A stretch of 9,521 bases of DNA from Gemmatimonadota bacterium (GTDB lineage: Bacteria > Gemmatimonadota > Gemmatimonadetes > Palauibacterales > Palauibacteraceae): NCBI GenBank assembly GCA_029863105.1, contig JAOTWC010000046.1, positions 1 through 9,521 of the forward strand. Reading direction: 5' to 3'. Both the position numbers and the translations under genes were made by a program. Of this stretch, positions 5,780 through 9,521 are shown in pieces. Position 1 is the first letter of the stretch, and each line of letters opens with the position of its first letter. The notes below the pieces were generated by a model. It searched no databases. It was not told the DNA's origin and worked only from the letters and a program-made list of their open reading frames with translations.

Positions 5780-8347
5780 ATGGCGAACAACAAAAAGCTC
5801 GTAATTCTGGAATCGGATAAGAAGGCACGCCTGATCGGCCCATGGCTCGGCGAGGACTATGTCGTGGCGGCCACGGGCGGTCACATCGTAGACCTTCCGA
5901 AGAAGGGGCTGGCGGTCGACGTGGACGGGGGGTACGAGCCCGACTACGAGATCGTTCACGGCAAGAAGAAGCTGATCACCGAGCTGAAAAAGGCTGCGCG
6001 GAGCGCGGATCAGATACTGATCGCAACCGATCCGGACCGGGAAGGCGAGGCGATCGGCTACCATATTGCTCGCCAGCTCGGGTTCGGGAACGGCGATGAT
6101 GGCCGGTTTCTACGGGTCACGTTCAACGAAGTGACGAAAGACGCCGTGCTGGAAGCCATCGCGGATCCGGGCGACCTCGATCTCGCCCGGGTCGACGCGC
6201 AGCAGGCGCGTCGGGTGCTGGACCGGCTGGTCGGATACGGGCTGTCGCCTCTGCTGTGGAAGAAGATTTCACCGGTCGACCCGATCAGTCGTGTTCCGCT
6301 GTCGGCCGGCCGGGTCCAGTCCGTCGCAGTTCGCCTGATCGTCGAGCGTGAACGCGAGCGGAGGAGGTTCCGTGCGTCGGATTACTGGGATCTCTCGGCG
6401 ACGTTGACCAAGGACGGTCGGGAGTTTGAGTCCCGCTTGATCACGCTCGGCGGCAAGCGTGTCGCGACCGGGTCGGACTTCGACCCCGAAACCGGCGAGT
6501 TGAAGAGCGCCGATGCCGTGGTGCTGCTGGATGAACAGGCGGCCGGGAAGGAGGCCGCCCGCCTCGAACACGTTCCACACGTGGTTGCGGCGGTGGAGCG
6601 CCGTCAGAAACCGACGAATCCTCAGCCTCCGTTCAAGACGACAACGCTGCAGAAGGCGGCGAACGCCCGCCTGAAGTTGTCTCCGAGACAAACGATGCGA
6701 GTCGCCCAGCGGCTGTACGAAGCAGGTCTCATCACGTACTTGCGCACAGATTCCACCGAACTGTCGCAGCGGGCGGTAGCCGCTGTTCGCAAGCAGATTC
6801 AGTCCCGCTACGGCGCTGACTACCTGAGCCCGAAGCCTCGCACGCATGCGACGAAAACGAAGGGTGCCCAGCTCGCGCACGAGGCCATTCGACCTTCCGG
6901 GACGGAAATGAAGACGGCCAGCCAGCTGGGCCTGAAGGGTGTCGACGCGGCGTTGTACGATCTGATCTGGAAGCGCACCATGGCGAGCCAGATGGCGGCC
7001 CAGATTCAACAACACGTGTCGGTGACGATCGCCGCCGATGACGCAGAGTTCAGGTCCAACGGACATACGCTCGAGTTCGCCGGATATCGCCGGGCGTACA
7101 TGGAGGGAGCCGCTGATCCGGAATCGGCCCTCGGGGAGCGGGACGTATTCCTTCCGGACCTCGAAGTCGGTGACGAGCCGGTGTTGCGTCAGCTCGAACC
7201 GAGCGGCCATACGACGCGGCCGCCCGCGCGGTACACACAGGGTGCTTTTCCGGGGATTCTCGAAGAGGAGGGAATCGGACGCCCCAGTACGACGGCCACG
7301 ATCATCAGCACGATGGAAAGCCGCGGATACGTCCGGCTCGACGGGCAGCAACTCGTGCCGACGTTCCTGGCTTTCGCGGTCACAGCGTTGCTGGAGGAGC
7401 ACTTCGAGGATCTCGTGGATGTCGGCTTCACGTCAGAGATGGAGCGGGGACTGGACCGCATCGCCGAGGGCCGGATGGACTGGCGCGAATACATCGATGG
7501 TTTCTATCGGGGAGTCGACGGATTCGAGGGGCGCCTGGCGGATCGGATAGAAGTGATCGATCCGCGTACCGCCTCAACGTTGATATTCGACGACATGGCG
7601 ATGCACGTCAGGATCGGTCGTTACGGCCCGTTCCTGGAGCACGGTACGGAAGACGATCCGATACGTGTGTCCCTTCCGGAGGATCTCGCGCCTGCCGATC
7701 TGACCGCGGAGTTCGCTGAACGTCTGATCGAACAGAAGGAAGCGACGAACGAGGAGCTTGGTGCCGACCCGGAGACGGGGCAGCCGGTCTTCCGCCTTGT
7801 CGGCCGCTTCGGCCCGTTCGTGCAGCTCGGCGAGCAGGAAGAGGACGGTCCGAAACCCAAGCGGGCGTCCCTGCCCGAGGGCATGACGCTCGAAGCGGTG
7901 GACCTGGATACGGCCCTGTCGCTGCTTGCGCTGCCGCGAGACCTGGGGGCTCACCCGGAGACGGGCAAGCCCGTTCGGGCCGGTATCGGCCGGTATGGTC
8001 CGTACGTCGTGCACGAGAAGGACTTTCGATCGCTTCAGGCCGGCGAAGACGTGCTGACCGTTGACTTCGACCGCGCCATGGCGTTGCTGAGCGAGCCGAA
8101 GCGGGGACGAAAGACACAGACTGCATTGCGCGACCTCGGCCCGCATCCGGCTGACGGGGAGCCGATCAGGCTGTTCGAAGGTCGCTATGGGCCGTACGTG
8201 AAGCATGGCAAGGTCAACGCGTCCCTGCCCAAGGGGGCCGCGCCGGACGACATGACGATCGAGCAGGCGGTTGTCTTGCTTACCGAAAGGGCGGAGAAGA
8301 TGAAGTCCGGTGCGGGTGGCGGACGGCGGGGCCGCCGCAAGAAGTGA
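5780..8347 (+). CDS. topA: DNA topoisomerase I (type IA), actinobacterial-type C-terminus
   Basis: This 855-residue enzyme relaxes negative supercoils through a transient 5'-phosphotyrosine link. The Toprim domain carries the first acidic residue E11 and the acidic triad in DPDREGE (84-90). The body shows RVLDRLVGYGLSPLLWKK and LSAGRVQSVAVRLIVERE, the active-site segment GLITYLRTDS with Tyr320 and Arg322, and HEAIRP with His367. The C-terminus has four GRYGP-type repeats and a basic tail (GGGRRGRRKK). No cysteine occurs in the whole protein, so there is no zinc ribbon. The N-terminal motif is VILESDKKARLIG, whereas the family usually has VIVESPAKAKTI; the catalytic Glu and the Lys equivalent to E. 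coli K13 remain. Two ATGs are possible (5765 and 5780) and neither has a good ribosome site. I prefer 5780 because MANNKKLVI matches the usual short lead. The gene follows aroK by about 32 nt. Confidence 0.96.
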   Translation: MANNKKLVILESDKKARLIGPWLGEDYVVAATGGHIVDLPKKGLAVDVDGGYEPDYEIVHGKKKLITELKKAARSADQILIATDPDREGEAIGYHIARQLGFGNGDDGRFLRVTFNEVTKDAVLEAIADPGDLDLARVDAQQARRVLDRLVGYGLSPLLWKKISPVDPISRVPLSAGRVQSVAVRLIVERERERRRFRASDYWDLSATLTKDGREFESRLITLGGKRVATGSDFDPETGELKSADAVVLLDEQAAGKEAARLEHVPHVVAAVERRQKPTNPQPPFKTTTLQKAANARLKLSPRQTMRVAQRLYEAGLITYLRTDSTELSQRAVAAVRKQIQSRYGADYLSPKPRTHATKTKGAQLAHEAIRPSGTEMKTASQLGLKGVDAALYDLIWKRTMASQMAAQIQQHVSVTIAADDAEFRSNGHTLEFAGYRRAYMEGAADPESALGERDVFLPDLEVGDEPVLRQLEPSGHTTRPPARYTQGAFPGILEEEGIGRPSTTATIISTMESRGYVRLDGQQLVPTFLAFAVTALLEEHFEDLVDVGFTSEMERGLDRIAEGRMDWREYIDGFYRGVDGFEGRLADRIEVIDPRTASTLIFDDMAMHVRIGRYGPFLEHGTEDDPIRVSLPEDLAPADLTAEFAERLIEQKEATNEELGADPETGQPVFRLVGRFGPFVQLGEQEEDGPKPKRASLPEGMTLEAVDLDTALSLLALPRDLGAHPETGKPVRAGIGRYGPYVVHEKDFRSLQAGEDVLTVDFDRAMALLSEPKRGRKTQTALRDLGPHPADGEPIRLFEGRYGPYVKHGKVNASLPKGAAPDDMTIEQAVVLLTERAEKMKSGAGGGRRGRRKK
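7607..8290 (+). repeat. Four tandem topoisomerase C-terminal repeats encoded within topA
   Basis: Four copies of the G-R-[YF]-G-P-[FY] motif begin at TopA residues 613, 675, 737 and 801, so the period is 62, 62 and 64 residues. Units 2-4 share the lead-in LG-x-[DH]-P-x-[TD]-G-x-P before the motif, and units 1, 2 and 4 share a later SLP turn. The first unit has a degenerate lead-in. These match the Toprim C-terminal repeat family that binds DNA in actinobacterial TopA and replaces the zinc ribbons of E. coli TopA. The DNA is not repetitive at nucleotide level; the repeat is visible in the protein. Confidence 0.85.
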
Positions 8348-9521
8348 CCCGGTCCGTGGTTTCGGTTGTCGGCGGCGGACTCGCCGGATCCGAAGCCGCC
8401 TGGCAGCTCGCCGAGTCCGGCTACGAGGTGCGGCTGTTCGAGATGCGCCCGGAACAGCGCACGCCTGCCCACGAAACCGGCGACCTCGCCGAGGTCGTGT
8501 GCACGAACTCGTTCAAGAGTGAAGCGCTCGATACGTCCCATGGCATCCTGAAGGCTGAAATGCGGGGTCTCGGCTGCATGCTCCTCACCGTGGCCGACGA
8601 ATGTCGCGTCCCCGCCGGAAGCGCCCTCGCAGTCGATCGGCGCCGATTCAGCGCCGAAGTCACGCGGCGCGTCCTGGGCCACCCGCGCATCCGGCTGTTC
8701 CAGGAGGAAGTGCGCTCCATACCGGAGGGCCCGACGATCATCGCGACCGGGCCGCTCACGTCCGATGCCCTGTCCGACAGCATTCGCAGCCTGCTGGGCG
8801 ACGACAGCCTGGCGTTCTTCGACGCGATCGCGCCGATCGTCGCGCGTGACTCCATCGACGAAGACGTCACGTACGTTGCATCGCGGTACGACAAAGGGGG
8901 TGCGGACTACGTGAACTGTCCCCTTGACCGGAAGGCTTACGAGGCGTTCATCGATGCGCTCCTCGCGGCCGACATTCACCAGGGACACGATTGGGACCAG
9001 GTCCCCTACTTCGAGGGCTGCCTTCCGATCGAGGTGATGGCCGGCAGGGGCCGTGAGACGTTGCGGCACGGCCCGATGCGCCCGGTCGGCCTGCTCGACC
9101 CGCGGTCCGGACGTCAGCATTACGCCGTCGTGCAGCTCCGGATGGAAGATCGGGCCGGTCAGATGTGGAACCTCGTCGGCTGTCAAACCCGAATGAAGGT
9201 CGGCGAGCAGCTGAAAGTGTTCCGGATGATCCCGGGTCTCGAGCAGGCGGAGTTCCTCAGGTTCGGTTCGATTCATCGCAATTCGTACCTGAACTTCCCG
9301 GCCAGGTTGACTCCACACGGCGCGGTGAACGGCCGTGGCGACCTGCTGTTCGCCGGTCAGTTGACCGGCGTCGAAGGGTATACGGAGTCGATCGCCAGCG
9401 GGCTGATGGCGGCCCTGAATCTGGACCGCATCCTGAGGCTCGAGCCGCCTGTGATTCCACCCCCGACCACGATGATCGGGGGCCTGTACCGCTATCTGCG
9501 CGAGGCGGACCCGACGCAGTT
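8344..9521 (+). CDS. trmFO: Methylenetetrahydrofolate-tRNA-(uracil-5-)-methyltransferase TrmFO, 3' end outside window
   Basis: This FAD-dependent enzyme methylates U54 in the tRNA T-loop, using methylenetetrahydrofolate as carbon donor. It was formerly called Gid. 392 codons are present, and the family's length (about 435-450) implies about 50 are missing. The start is a GTG at 8344 overlapping the topA stop (GTGA), giving MTRSVVSVVGGGLAGSEAAW with a dinucleotide-binding GGGLAG (10-15). The GTG at 8356 is a less likely alternative that would cut into the first strand. Family marks are FEMRPEQRTPAHET, VVCTNSFKSE with Cys53, VPAGSALAVDR, YVNCPLD, YFEGCLPIEVMAGRG with Cys226, HRNSYLNFPARL and FAGQLTGVEGYTESIASG. 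Cys53 and Cys226 fall at the same positions as the two catalytic cysteines known in Bacillus TrmFO. The topA-trmFO order is common in bacteria that use this enzyme instead of TrmA. Confidence 0.96.
   Translation, partial: MTRSVVSVVGGGLAGSEAAWQLAESGYEVRLFEMRPEQRTPAHETGDLAEVVCTNSFKSEALDTSHGILKAEMRGLGCMLLTVADECRVPAGSALAVDRRRFSAEVTRRVLGHPRIRLFQEEVRSIPEGPTIIATGPLTSDALSDSIRSLLGDDSLAFFDAIAPIVARDSIDEDVTYVASRYDKGGADYVNCPLDRKAYEAFIDALLAADIHQGHDWDQVPYFEGCLPIEVMAGRGRETLRHGPMRPVGLLDPRSGRQHYAVVQLRMEDRAGQMWNLVGCQTRMKVGEQLKVFRMIPGLEQAEFLRFGSIHRNSYLNFPARLTPHGAVNGRGDLLFAGQLTGVEGYTESIASGLMAALNLDRILRLEPPVIPPPTTMIGGLYRYLREADPTQ

Noticed and set aside
6269..7402. Minus-strand open frame of 377 codons inside topA
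   Set aside because: It lies fully opposite conserved topA coding sequence, and its composition is typical of an antisense shadow.
8324..8337. GC hairpin at the topA 3' end as a terminator
   Set aside because: The short stem CGGCG/CGCCG has no T-tract and falls in codons for the basic Gly/Arg tail, so it is better explained by coding sequence.
8185..9318. Minus-strand open frame of 377 codons opposite topA end and trmFO
   Set aside because: It lies opposite well-conserved TrmFO motifs, with no recognisable product and no independent start signals.
1..9521. Mobile elements, CRISPR arrays, tRNA or rRNA genes, phage or defence systems
   Set aside because: No terminal repeats, transposase motifs, regular spaced repeats or tRNA-like clover-leaf were seen, and nearly every base is accounted for by the conserved genes.

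Overview
The window is a compact, GC-rich bacterial chromosomal segment with every real gene on the + strand. It holds housekeeping and envelope genes: pilM (3' part), pilN, pilO, pilP, pilQ, then aroC, aroK, topA and trmFO (5' part). Gene order and protein features point to a Gram-negative-type (diderm) bacterium, because a PilQ outer-membrane secretin is present. Three features resemble what I recall from Gemmatimonadota-like genomes: pilMNOPQ linked to shikimate genes, a TopA with actinobacterial-type C-terminal repeats, and trmFO directly after topA. That taxonomic guess is inference only; no search was possible.

Region 1 (1-3909) is the type IV pilus alignment complex operon. PilM is the cytoplasmic actin-like ring protein, PilN and PilO are bitopic inner-membrane partners, PilP is the periplasmic connector, and PilQ is the outer-membrane secretin through which the pilus passes. 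The genes overlap by 4 nt (GTGA or ATGA), except for a 3-nt gap between pilN and pilO. A 9-bp perfect inverted repeat lies in the pilO tail. A strong intrinsic terminator follows pilQ at 3950-3982.

Region 2 (4000-5747) is aroC-aroK, chorismate synthase and shikimate kinase, overlapping by ATGA. The aroC ribosome binding site abuts the T-tract of the upstream terminator. This leaves no room for a promoter between terminator and gene, so aroC depends on read-through or on a start site upstream of the hairpin.

Region 3 (5780-9521) is topA-trmFO, overlapping by GTGA. TopA is a cysteine-free type IA topoisomerase with four C-terminal GRYGP-type repeats in place of zinc ribbons. TrmFO is the folate- and FAD-dependent enzyme that makes m5U54 in tRNA, and it runs off the window.

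I see no mobile element, CRISPR array, RNA gene or new defence-type system. There is no gap over 300 bases without a gene; the only spacers are 90 nt (pilQ-aroC) and about 32 nt (aroK-topA). The points worth a second look are small-scale: the terminator and ribosome-site arrangement, the pilO hairpin, the divergent N-terminal motif of TopA, and a PilP with no lipobox.
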